From Candidatus Roizmanbacteria bacterium CG_4_9_14_0_2_um_filter_39_13 (GTDB lineage: Bacteria > Patescibacteriota > Microgenomatia > UBA1406 > GWC2-37-13), in the NCBI GenBank assembly GCA_002788865.1, contig PFSC01000002.1, positions 1 through 9,751 on the forward strand: a stretch of DNA of 9,751 nucleotides, written 5' to 3'. Shown one piece after another: positions 1-5,602 of this stretch (positions are counted from its first letter, which is position 1; every line of letters starts with the position of its first letter). The position numbers were made by a program, and so were the translations under genes. The notes beneath the pieces are model-generated. The model worked only from the letters and a program-made list of their open reading frames with translations. It ran no database searches and was not told the DNA's origin.

Positions 1-39
1 TGGTCAAATTTTTTACGATATGTTTGGAGCTTAATACCC

Positions 40-555
40 ATGCGATATTATATCAATACATTGGCAAGAATAATTGTTCAAATAACTTTCTTGACTTTAT
101 CGTACTTGTTCTCGTATAGTGTACATTCTATGTCAGATATAAATGATCAAACCACTAACCCCAGCGAAAAATTTGAGTCCATCATGCGCCTTGAAAATCT
201 CATAAATGGAAACATACTCGATCTTGAACAACTTCAATCAAGCCTCAAAGAGCAAAACGCCATGCTGAAAGATGCATTTGAAAATGATGCCGAGTATTCA
301 GAAGTCTCAGAAAAAGCACGAGAAGTACAAAAACTGAAAAAAACAGTAAAAGACAGGATTATTAAAGACCCGGGAGTTGCCCTTCTTGATGAAAAAGTGA
401 CTGATCTGCGCACCGGAGTCAAAGAGACGCAACAAGCACTTTCAGATTATCTCACTCAGTATTATCAAAAAAGCGGGATGCGTCAAATCACGGGGACTGA
501 TGGAGAAATTCGGGAGATGGTGACCTCAGTCAGATTGGTGAAGAGGCGAGACTGA
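40..555 (+). CDS. Membrane-anchored coiled-coil protein, function unknown
   Basis: I do not recognise a family for this 171-residue protein. Residues about 7-30 are hydrophobic and follow a short basic N-terminus (MRYYINTLAR), so it is probably exported or anchored by an uncleaved signal. The rest, about residues 42-145, is rich in Glu, Lys, Gln, Leu and Asp with heptad-like spacing and few helix breakers, which suggests a long alpha-helical coiled coil facing outside. The C-terminus is basic (VRLVKRRD). There are no cysteines and no catalytic motif. The ATG at 40 has a GGAG at 26-29, an acceptable if slightly long spacing of 10 nt. Its stop codon lies 2 nt from the stop of the opposing phosphatase gene, so the two are convergent with no room for a separate terminator. 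The start region is close to the window edge, so its operon partners are unseen. Confidence 0.6.
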   Translation: MRYYINTLARIIVQITFLTLSYLFSYSVHSMSDINDQTTNPSEKFESIMRLENLINGNILDLEQLQSSLKEQNAMLKDAFENDAEYSEVSEKAREVQKLKKTVKDRIIKDPGVALLDEKVTDLRTGVKETQQALSDYLTQYYQKSGMRQITGTDGEIREMVTSVRLVKRRD

Positions 556-557
556 GA

Positions 558-1412
558 TCAATCAATAAGTTTAAAGTGACGGAAAATATCAAGAAGTCCA
601 TTATTATCTACCGATCCTCCGATCACCGAATGTTTTTTTGTGAGTACATTTCGCTTCAAATCATCGGTTGCATTTTTCATCGCTCCTGCATACCCACACA
701 GTTGTATGAAATCCCAATCGGTTATGGTGTCGCCAACTCCCAGCACGTCATTTAGATCCAAATTCATTGATTGAGCAAGCTTCTGTGCAGCAGTACGTTT
801 GGAAACCCCTTTTTTCGTAATGATGCCAAATTCATAAGGATCTGCACTGGGATGCGTTCCCCATTGGATCGTGAGTTGATTTTTATATGGTTCAAATAAA
901 CGAATTACTAATTCTTTTTCTTCAGGACCATTAGCAATGGGCATGATTTTAATAAGTTCTTGTGTGGATGCTTCTTTGAGAAGAGATGATACTTGAGTCG
1001 GTTCATGTCTTAAGACTGCGGCGTGTTTTTGCGTAATACCACAAGCGGTACCCTGCTCAATCATGTATCCATCAGTCGTGTAGAGCTCTAGATACAGATG
1101 ATTCTCTAGAAGTTTCGAGACGATTGCTTTTGAAATAGAGCGATCTATATAATGTGCATCAATAATTTTATTTGCCAGAACATCAATAACAACTGCGCCA
1201 CCGTCACCAACGTGAGGATTGTCTAGTTCCAACAATTTCACGAGATGACGAATACCAAATGATCCGCGCCCGGTACAAAGACATACCGGTATTCCTTTGG
1301 TGTGGATATTTTTTATTGCCTTGATTACTTCAGGATGGGGATTGGGCCAGTTGTACCCTTTTCTATCACCGCTTATAACACCATCAATATCAAGAATAAG
1401 ACCATTGATCAT
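558..1412 (-). CDS. HAD-superfamily (Cof/SPP-like, type IIB) phosphatase
   Basis: This is a predicted cytoplasmic Mg-dependent phosphohydrolase of 284 residues, a normal length for the Cof/sucrose-phosphatase-like HAD branch. All four HAD motifs are visible: motif I DIDGV with the nucleophile D8 and acid D10, motif II CTGRG with T47, motif III lysine in KKG near K200/K201, and motif IV GVGDTITDWD with D228 and D232 for metal binding. The stretch between about residues 80 and 190 is the expected C2-type cap that sets substrate choice. Archaeal-type phosphoglycolate phosphatases, sugar-phosphate phosphatases and Cof proteins share this layout, so the substrate cannot be named. It is transcribed alone, from a near-consensus extended -10 promoter only 7 nt from its ATG. 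It ends tail to tail with the upstream coiled-coil gene. Confidence 0.85.
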   Translation of the reverse strand: MINGLILDIDGVISGDRKGYNWPNPHPEVIKAIKNIHTKGIPVCLCTGRGSFGIRHLVKLLELDNPHVGDGGAVVIDVLANKIIDAHYIDRSISKAIVSKLLENHLYLELYTTDGYMIEQGTACGITQKHAAVLRHEPTQVSSLLKEASTQELIKIMPIANGPEEKELVIRLFEPYKNQLTIQWGTHPSADPYEFGIITKKGVSKRTAAQKLAQSMNLDLNDVLGVGDTITDWDFIQLCGYAGAMKNATDDLKRNVLTKKHSVIGGSVDNNGLLDIFRHFKLID

Positions 1413-1428
1413 GAAGGTTATTATAGCA
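1412..1428 (-). promoter_or_regulatory. Extended -10 promoter of the HAD phosphatase, leaderless geometry
   Basis: On the minus strand the sequence reads TGCTATAAT (bases 1428 down to 1420), a perfect TATAAT with a TGn extension. Seven bases separate it from the ATG at 1412-1410, so transcription should begin at or next to the A of the start codon. No convincing -35 lies at 17 nt (TGTGAA), which fits an extended -10 promoter. No Shine-Dalgarno sequence fits in the remaining space. Confidence 0.6.
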
Positions 1429-1491
1429 ATTTGAAGTGAGAGTTCACAGTCTTTGACAAAACCATACTAAAATATATCAAATATCTGTTGC

Positions 1492-1569
1492 TGTCATCCC
1501 CGACCTGATCGGGGATCCAGATCATTGTAATAGTCTAAAAACTGGATTCCCGCCTTCGCGGGAATGACA
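1492..1569. repeat. Inverted-repeat element (TGTCAT...CCAG / CTGG...ATGACA), MITE- or REP-like
   Basis: Two related arms face each other. The left arm is at 1492-1520 (TGTCAT, then CCCCGA-cctga-TCGGGG, then ATCCAG). The right arm is at 1542-1569 (CTGGAT, then TCCCGC-cttc-GCGGGA, then ATGACA). They are separated by 21 AT-rich bases. Each arm folds into its own hairpin (CCCCGA/TCGGGG at 1498-1514; TTCCCGC/GCGGGAA at 1547-1564), and the two arms also pair with each other at their outer and inner ends. This sequence type recurs as an interspersed palindromic element in many unrelated bacterial genomes. No transposase or clear target duplication is seen here. It is GC-rich against an AT-rich background, and its hairpins could act as a bidirectional transcription terminator or RNA stabiliser. 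Confidence 0.8.
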
Positions 1570-1612
1570 ACGTGTGTCAAGAAGAGTGAACTCTTACAAT
1601 TTGAAGAGTATA

Positions 1613-1641
1613 TTGACTGTAATTATTGTTTTTGCTATCAT
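1613..1641 (+). promoter_or_regulatory. Promoter of the holin-like gene, leaderless geometry
   Basis: TTGACT at 1613-1618 and TATCAT at 1636-1641 are separated by 17 bp. A TGC just before the -10 (1633-1635) makes it an extended -10. The ATG at 1648 lies where transcription should start, and there is no Shine-Dalgarno sequence. The promoter rules out the longer in-frame start at 1564, which lies upstream of it and inside the inverted repeat. Confidence 0.65.
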
Positions 1642-1647
1642 AAATAT

Positions 1648-1983
1648 ATGAAATTATTCGTCAGACTCCTCGTAAACGCTCTTGCGGTCGCAATCACCGC
1701 ATATCTTCTCCCCAATGTAACGATCGATAGTTTTTTCACGGCGGTTGTTGTTGCGGTCGTTTTGAGTATCATAAATACGTTTCTTAAGCCAATTGTTGGC
1801 CTATTGACTCTTCCCATAAATTTGCTGACTCTGGGGATCTTTCAAGTCATCATAAACGGTGCATTTATCTGGTTTGCAAGTCAGCTTATTGATGGGTTTA
1901 CCGTTGTCGGATTTCTTTGGGCGGTAATCTTCAGCGTTGTTCTTTCCATTGTTTCAGCGGTGCTTGGTATGATGGCAAAATAA
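1648..1983 (+). CDS. Phage holin family IV / YvlD-like membrane protein
   Basis: This 111-residue integral membrane protein resembles the Mycobacteriophage holin IV/YvlD family (Pfam PF04020). These are small chromosomal proteins with four membrane segments and no proven lytic role. Hydrophobic segments lie at about residues 5-22, 28-48, 52-78 and 84-109. The typical signature is the INTFLKPIVGLLTLPINLLT stretch at 42-61, with its N-x-x-x-K-P and the P-x-N-x-x-T turn, followed by a polar break near IDGF. I chose the start at 1648 because the sequence there (MKLFVRLLVNALA) matches the family's usual N-terminus and because the promoter sits directly upstream. It stands alone between the repeat and the repressor gene. 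YvlD relatives are often linked to envelope stress, but nothing here proves that role. Confidence 0.8.
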   Translation: MKLFVRLLVNALAVAITAYLLPNVTIDSFFTAVVVAVVLSIINTFLKPIVGLLTLPINLLTLGIFQVIINGAFIWFASQLIDGFTVVGFLWAVIFSVVLSIVSAVLGMMAK

Positions 1984-1995
1984 CGTATTGATGGC

Positions 1996-2024
1996 TTGAA
2001 ATAAATGTTCATTCCATCTACTAT
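1996..2024 (+). promoter_or_regulatory. Promoter of the BlaI-like repressor gene
   Basis: TTGAAA at 1996-2001 and TACTAT at 2019-2024 are 17 bp apart. The -10 begins 19 bp before the ATG at 2038, the same distance as in the operon promoter near 3480. The predicted leader is only about 7 nt, with an AGG at 2032-2034 very close to the start codon. Confidence 0.6.
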
Positions 2025-2033
2025 CTGTAGTAG
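2018..2033. promoter_or_regulatory. Repressor operator, copy 1 (autoregulation)
   Basis: CTAC (2018-2021), five bases, then GTAG (2027-2030). A longer perfect palindrome CTACTA/TAGTAG with a 4-bp centre spans 2018-2033. It covers the -10 element, so a bound dimer would block transcription of the repressor gene. The box and the following YAGGCATATGAAA recur before the large operon at 3479. BlaI/MecI/CopY-family operators are palindromes of the TACA/TGTA type, so the match is of the expected kind. Binding is inferred. Confidence 0.65.
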
Positions 2034-2037
2034 GCAT

Positions 2038-2406
2038 ATGAAAATTAAACAACTTAGTGAACTGGAGCAGGAAGTGATGGACATTATCTGGGAACTTGGA
2101 ACGGGCACTGTCCGTGATGTCCTGACCAAGCTCAGTCAGGAGAAACAGCTGGCTTACACTACAGTTATGACTATTATGGGAAGACTTGTTGATAAAGGTG
2201 TGCTTAGTAGAAAAATGGAGGGCGATAGTTATATTTATCGGCCTAGAATCAGCAAAGAAAATTATGTAGCCAAATCGGTCCACAATATATTTTCTGCAGC
2301 CGTGTCTTCGTTGGGCCAGGAAGCAGTTACGCATTTTATAAAGGAAATCCAGAAATTAAATCCGGAAAAACGAAAAGAATTGCTGGAAATACTGGACGAA
2401 AAATGA
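2038..2406 (+). CDS. BlaI/MecI-family transcriptional repressor
   Basis: This is a predicted cytoplasmic dimeric winged-helix repressor of 122 residues, the usual size for BlaI/MecI/CopY. The N-terminal part (LSELEQEVMDIIWELGTGTV at 6-25) is the typical family opening. The recognition helix is near residues 40-53 (AYTTVMTIMGRLVDKG) and the wing runs through about 54-70, ending in YIYRPRISKE. The C-terminal half (about 75-122) should form the dimerisation helices that the partner protease cleaves or destabilises. It has no cysteine and so lacks the CopY-type C-terminal metal site. That suggests the signal comes through the adjacent M56 protease. I chose the start at 2038 over the in-frame ATG at 2005 because the earlier one lies inside the promoter and would add a non-family leader. 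The M56 gene follows after 4 nt. Confidence 0.9.
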   Translation: MKIKQLSELEQEVMDIIWELGTGTVRDVLTKLSQEKQLAYTTVMTIMGRLVDKGVLSRKMEGDSYIYRPRISKENYVAKSVHNIFSAAVSSLGQEAVTHFIKEIQKLNPEKRKELLEILDEK

Positions 2407-2410
2407 AATT

Positions 2411-3442
2411 ATGGGAAAAAGAATTAATTTCAATAAAAGCTATGTTACCCTCTTGTCTCTGGCGTTAATGGTAGGAGCACTCATCACTGCGCTCCTGATA
2501 AAAACTTACCCACTTTTTTCAGCTAAGGCACTCTATTTTTGTCAACAATTTATTTCGAATACTCTTTTCAGGATTCCCCATTCTCTTCCCGGGGCATTAA
2601 TTTTTTCAGTATGGGCTATTGCATCACTGGGTTTAATTTCATTTGCTATACAACTGGTTAGAACATACTTACTGCTTAGAAAAACCGTCTCAAAAAGAGT
2701 TCCCTTAAACAAAAGACTTCAAAGAATTGCCGGTTCTCTGGGACTTCATAATAGACTTCAGTTGGTGAAAGATAAAAACCTGTACTCTTTTTGTTTTGGA
2801 TTGTTTAGGCCTCAGATCATTATTAGTCAGGAACTAGTAGAAAGCTTGACCGACAAAGAATTGGAAGCTGTGTTGATTCACGAACAAGCACACTTAATTA
2901 ACCGCGATCCGCTGAAAATTCTGTTGGGAAAAACCATTGCTTCAACCTTTTTCTTTCTCCCCATATTTCATGAACTGTACAGAAACATTGAAGCAACCAA
3001 CGAACTCATTGCCGACCGTTGGACTATAGAGATACAAAAAGACGCTAAGTTTTTGAGAGGTGCTTTACGCAAGATTATTGCCCAACCTCAAGCACAATTA
3101 AACTTGGCAACTGTTCCAGCAATTTTTCACCCTGAGCATATAGAAATCAGGGTGAAACAACTGGCTAATTCTAAAATTAAACATAAACTTTCTCTTTCAT
3201 ACACGAGCGTTATCACCGGCGTTGCCTTTATGATTGTCAGTTTTTTTGTTCTGCAAACCCCGGTTGACGCATTCCATATGGAGGACTCACAGGAACCCTC
3301 CTTCTTTTTGTGTTCGGTGGATAACTCCTGTAGAGAGCAATGCCATCATAATGCCAGTATGTCTACTATGACAGCACCGGAACAACTCTTCACGCCTGCT
3401 TCCTCTCACTTAGCTCCAAAATACGAAGCTCCTTCTTATTAA
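2411..3442 (+). CDS. BlaR1-like M56 family membrane zinc metalloprotease with Cys/His tail
   Basis: This 343-residue protein is the predicted signal-transducing partner of the upstream repressor. Membrane segments lie at about 13-30, 62-84, 174-186 and 263-282. The zinc site HEQAH is at 157-161, and ELIAD at 198-202 supplies the third ligand E198, as expected for the M56 family. In BlaR1/MecR1 a sensed ligand activates this protease, which leads to loss of the repressor. Here the beta-lactam-binding C-terminal domain (about 250 residues) is absent. After the last membrane segment there are only some 60 residues. They contain C301, C307, C311, H312 and H313, with a disordered Ser/Pro/Thr-rich end. 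This short tail should be outside the membrane and is a candidate metal or redox sensor. The gene starts 4 nt after the repressor stop and has no clear Shine-Dalgarno sequence. Confidence 0.88.
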   Translation: MGKRINFNKSYVTLLSLALMVGALITALLIKTYPLFSAKALYFCQQFISNTLFRIPHSLPGALIFSVWAIASLGLISFAIQLVRTYLLLRKTVSKRVPLNKRLQRIAGSLGLHNRLQLVKDKNLYSFCFGLFRPQIIISQELVESLTDKELEAVLIHEQAHLINRDPLKILLGKTIASTFFFLPIFHELYRNIEATNELIADRWTIEIQKDAKFLRGALRKIIAQPQAQLNLATVPAIFHPEHIEIRVKQLANSKIKHKLSLSYTSVITGVAFMIVSFFVLQTPVDAFHMEDSQEPSFFLCSVDNSCREQCHHNASMSTMTAPEQLFTPASSHLAPKYEAPSY

Positions 3443-3455
3443 CTCAAATATCCGT

Positions 3456-3485
3456 TTGACAAATGAACGAGTTGTCTACTACACT
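3456..3485 (+). promoter_or_regulatory. Promoter of the envelope operon
   Basis: A perfect TTGACA at 3456-3461 and TACACT at 3480-3485 are 18 bp apart. It begins 13 nt after the M56 stop codon. I see no terminator hairpin in between, so some read-through from the repressor/protease unit is possible. The predicted leader is about 7 nt before the ATG at 3499. Confidence 0.65.
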
Positions 3486-3494
3486 ATGTAGCAG
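3476..3494. promoter_or_regulatory. Repressor operator, copy 2 (operon control)
   Basis: CTACTACA at 3476-3483 and TGTAGCAG at 3487-3494 form an 8-bp inverted repeat with one mismatch and a 3-bp centre. The core CTAC-N5-GTAG (3479-3491) and the following CAGGCATATGAAA align without gaps to the copy at 2018-2043. The box covers the -10 element. Its inner TACA/TGTA half-sites resemble those known for the BlaI/MecI/CopY family. It places the following genes under the neighbouring repressor by inference. Confidence 0.7.
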
Positions 3495-3498
3495 GCAT

Positions 3499-4461
3499 AT
3501 GAAATCAAAAACTCCTCATACATCAATATTCGCAAATCCTCTGGTTGTTTTGCTTATTATAGTTATTGTTGTAGGCAGTGCTGTTTTCTTTTTTTCTCAA
3601 AACAAAGGTGTTTCAGGAGGAACAACAAATTCGAAATATGAACATATCCACTCTGTCTTTAGGAATCCGACAGATGAGTCTATTCTCATGGGTGCTCATA
3701 CCGGAGCATTCAAAAGCACCGACAATGGCAAGATATTTGAACGCATTCAAATAGAAAGTAGCGATGAATATGTAAATCCTGACGACAAGCTCATGAATTT
3801 TGCCTACGATGCTACAAACAAAGTTTTATTTGCTGGAACCCACGATTCAGGATTGCTTAAAAGTAGTGATTTTGGTGCTACATGGGAAAAGAGTGATACG
3901 GGAATAGACGGTCGTGATATTCATGGATTGGCTATGAACCCACTCGATCCAAGTCGCATTTACGTCTACTCTGTTGGCTATGGTCTTTACGGAACAGATG
4001 ACGGTGGTAATGAGTGGTACAAAATGGATGATGGCCCAAAAAACCCTCAGGTAAATAACTTTACCTATATGCCTACCATTACAAAAATGGACACGAATGC
4101 AAAAAGAGAAAATTCAACTCAGATTGGTTATCTATTAGCTGCTACAGGAGGAGGCCTTCACTACTCTTATGCATGTTTCTGTGGCTGGAGTGTTTCGGAA
4201 GCTATTCCCACCAGTGAGACCATCTATTCCCTTGCAGCAGATCCGTTGAACCAAGATGCCATGCTTCTTGCACGAAAAGATGGACTATATCAAACAACAG
4301 ATGCGGGTGAGACATTTGATCTAGTGAGTTCAGAATTGAAGGATGTCGGTGCGTTATGGTTTGATATTGAAAATCCTGAGATGGTTTTTGCAGCAACAAA
4401 TGATGGTGAGATATATACAAGCGAGGATTCTGGTATTACCTGGAGCAAAATTAATTATTGA
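3499..4461 (+). CDS. Membrane-anchored Asp-box beta-propeller protein (F510_1955-like)
   Basis: This 320-residue protein has one N-terminal membrane anchor (about residues 14-33), followed by an exported beta-propeller. Five Asp-box/BNR motifs are visible: STDNGKIF (73-80), SSDFGATW (122-129), TDDGGNEW (166-173), TTDAGETF (266-273) and SEDSGITW (308-315). The opening YEHIHSVFRNPTDESILMGA at 47-66 resembles proteins annotated as F510_1955-family glycosylhydrolase, but sialidase catalytic residues are not evident, so enzyme activity is doubtful. A CFC motif (C226, C228) sits in an exposed loop in the gap between the third and fourth Asp boxes. The start at 3499 is preferred because the longer in-frame start at 3463 lies within the promoter and operator. 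It is the first gene of the long operon. A scaffold or sensor role in the envelope is possible. Confidence 0.75.
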   Translation: MKSKTPHTSIFANPLVVLLIIVIVVGSAVFFFSQNKGVSGGTTNSKYEHIHSVFRNPTDESILMGAHTGAFKSTDNGKIFERIQIESSDEYVNPDDKLMNFAYDATNKVLFAGTHDSGLLKSSDFGATWEKSDTGIDGRDIHGLAMNPLDPSRIYVYSVGYGLYGTDDGGNEWYKMDDGPKNPQVNNFTYMPTITKMDTNAKRENSTQIGYLLAATGGGLHYSYACFCGWSVSEAIPTSETIYSLAADPLNQDAMLLARKDGLYQTTDAGETFDLVSSELKDVGALWFDIENPEMVFAATNDGEIYTSEDSGITWSKINY

Positions 4462-4476
4462 GTTCAATCGGAATAT

Positions 4477-4962
4477 ATGAAAAATAAGCAACTAACTGTA
4501 TGGATAATTGGGGGAATCATTGGGATTGTAGTAGGTGCATTCTTCTTTTTTACGGCAAATGATACGCAAGCCGGTACCCCCTCCTTTCAAGTGGATACTG
4601 AAAAAATAGAATTGGGTGAAATAGCGGTACAAGGAGATTATCCTGCTGAATTTAATATCACCAATACGGGCGACGCGCCACTGGAGATTAGCGACGTCAG
4701 GACTTCCTGTATGTGTACCTATGCCGAGATTATCATTGGCGAAGAAAAAAGTCCTGAATTCAATATGGTAATGCATAATTCACCACAAGTAAGACGGTGG
4801 AAAGATACCGTTGAACCAGGAGAGTCAGCGGTTGTTCGAGCTATCTATAAACCACATCTCATGCCAGTAGAAGGACCAGTAGAACGAAGTGTGATATTTA
4901 CAACCAATGATCCTAATAATCGAGAGGTAGAGTTACGTATTAGTGCAATTGTTCAAAAATAA
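4477..4962 (+). CDS. DUF1573-like exported protein with CxC motif
   Basis: This 161-residue protein has an N-terminal membrane segment (about 7-26) and a soluble, beta-rich exported domain. The domain fits the DUF1573/immunoglobulin-like pattern: FNITNTGDAPLEISDVRTSC at 59-78, then C80, a GES element before the later strands, and FTTNDPNNREVELRISA near the end. The family members I know of carry the same N-T-G-x-x-P-L-x-I and C-x-C features, and their function is not established. C78 and C80 could bind a metal ion or take part in thiol exchange. A short insertion around residues 90-110 (including MVMHNS) separates the Cys pair from the EPGESA motif. It starts 15 nt after the propeller gene with only a weak GGA upstream, so it is probably translated through coupling within the operon. 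Confidence 0.75.
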   Translation: MKNKQLTVWIIGGIIGIVVGAFFFFTANDTQAGTPSFQVDTEKIELGEIAVQGDYPAEFNITNTGDAPLEISDVRTSCMCTYAEIIIGEEKSPEFNMVMHNSPQVRRWKDTVEPGESAVVRAIYKPHLMPVEGPVERSVIFTTNDPNNREVELRISAIVQK

Positions 4963-4965
4963 AAC

Positions 4966-5232
4966 ATGTGTAGTCCAAAAACAATGCTAAAAATTGGCGC
5001 AATAATAGGGGTGCTACTTATAGGAGGATATGTTTTCTTACCAGAGTTTCGAACAGGTATTGCGAGTCTTGCTCCATTTGCGTTATTTGCACTCTGTCCA
5101 CTGAGCATGCTATTTGGAATGCACGCAATGAAAGACAACAAATGCAACAATTCCTGTTCATCTTGCACGAGAAAGAGTAATAACAATACAAAACCTGATA
5201 AAGATGAAAATATTATTAATAATTTAACTTAA
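4966..5232 (+). CDS. Small DUF2933-like membrane protein with Cys-rich C-terminus
   Basis: This is an 88-residue protein with two hydrophobic segments, about 8-25 and 32-53. The second ends in ALCPLSMLFGMH (C44, P45, H53), which resembles the LCPLMHLFMMH signature of DUF2933 proteins. The hydrophilic tail carries CNNSCSSC (C60, C64, C67) and then a charged, Asn-rich end, so a metal-binding site is plausible. DUF2933 genes elsewhere often sit next to copper- or heavy-metal-resistance genes; this is recalled context, not seen here. The ATG at 4966 comes 3 nt after the previous stop and lacks a Shine-Dalgarno sequence. An in-frame ATG at 4984 is an alternative that would drop MCSPKT, including one cysteine. 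Confidence 0.65.
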   Translation: MCSPKTMLKIGAIIGVLLIGGYVFLPEFRTGIASLAPFALFALCPLSMLFGMHAMKDNKCNNSCSSCTRKSNNNTKPDKDENIINNLT

Positions 5233-5235
5233 TAG

Positions 5236-5248
5236 AAAGGTGGTGATC
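5236..5248 (+). promoter_or_regulatory. Near-complete Shine-Dalgarno sequence before the GGC-tail protein
   Basis: AAAGGTGGTGATC matches 12 of 13 bases of AAAGGAGGTGATC, the complement of the usual bacterial 16S rRNA 3' end. It ends 2 nt before the ATG at 5251, with its GG-rich core at a normal distance. It is far stronger than the ribosome-binding sites of the three genes before it, so this small protein may be made in excess. Confidence 0.75.
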
Positions 5249-5250
5249 TT

Positions 5251-5526
5251 ATGAAAGAAGAACATAAAACAGAGTCAAATGCAATGCATCAAATTCCCGA
5301 AAAAAAGAGCGAGACTATCGCATTGCAAATTCCAAAACCAAACATGCAAGTTGCAGTTCTCGGATTGATAGCGTTTATAACAGTGTTCCAGACGTTTCAG
5401 CTCGTTCGCATTAGTGATAAAGCCAGTACAACACCGGTTAAGGCTGCACCAGCAGCTACGACAACAAGTTCCGGTGGAACAGGAAGCAGTGCAGACGTCC
5501 CTGAATCAATGGTTGGAGGATGCTAA
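5251..5526 (+). CDS. Small single-span membrane protein ending in Gly-Gly-Cys
   Basis: I do not recognise a named family. The 91-residue product has a charged, His-containing cytoplasmic N-terminus (about 1-30), one membrane segment (about 33-52), and an Ala/Thr/Ser/Gly-rich flexible stretch that ends in PESMVGGC. The only cysteine is the very last residue. By the positive-inside pattern and the low-complexity linker, the C-terminus is probably outside the membrane, where a terminal thiol could be a metal ligand, a disulfide partner, or a substrate of the thioredoxin-like proteins encoded next. It sits 18 nt after the DUF2933-like gene, behind a very strong ribosome-binding site. The tail is not a lipobox and not a standard sorting signal. 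Confidence 0.65.
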   Translation: MKEEHKTESNAMHQIPEKKSETIALQIPKPNMQVAVLGLIAFITVFQTFQLVRISDKASTTPVKAAPAATTTSSGGTGSSADVPESMVGGC

Positions 5527-5577
5527 AACAACAACAACAATTACAAAGGGGAATTTGCCTGATAAGGAAAGTTATAG

Positions 5578-5592
5578 CACCAGAAATTGGTG
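5578..5592 (+). other. Small hairpin overlapping a GGTGATC ribosome-binding site
   Basis: CACCA (5578-5582) and TGGTG (5588-5592) can pair around a 5-nt loop. The right arm overlaps GGTGATC (5589-5595), the only Shine-Dalgarno-like sequence before the ATG at 5603. Pairing would hide this site, so the 76-nt gap may tune translation. The gap also starts with a CAA-rich run just after the stop codon at 5526. The stem is short and the effect is inferred. Confidence 0.3.
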
Positions 5593-5602
5593 ATCAAACA
5601 TT

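Noticed and set aside
1564..1647. Longer start for the holin-like gene (28 extra codons)
   Set aside because: The ATG lies in the right end of the inverted repeat and upstream of a good promoter at 1613-1641; the extra residues do not fit the family.
2005..2037. Earlier in-frame ATG for the repressor
   Set aside because: It lies between the -35 and -10 elements; the predicted transcript starts after it.
2038..3442. Beta-lactam resistance regulators (blaI/blaR1)
   Set aside because: The families match, but the sensor domain is missing and no beta-lactamase or penicillin-binding protein gene is nearby.
3463..3498. Earlier in-frame ATG for the propeller gene
   Set aside because: It lies inside the promoter and operator. 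The similar peptides (CSRHMK) at this and the repressor gene arise from the shared operator DNA, not from protein homology.
3443..3498. Terminator between the M56 gene and the operon
   Set aside because: No GC-rich hairpin followed by a T run is present; the only palindrome is the operator.
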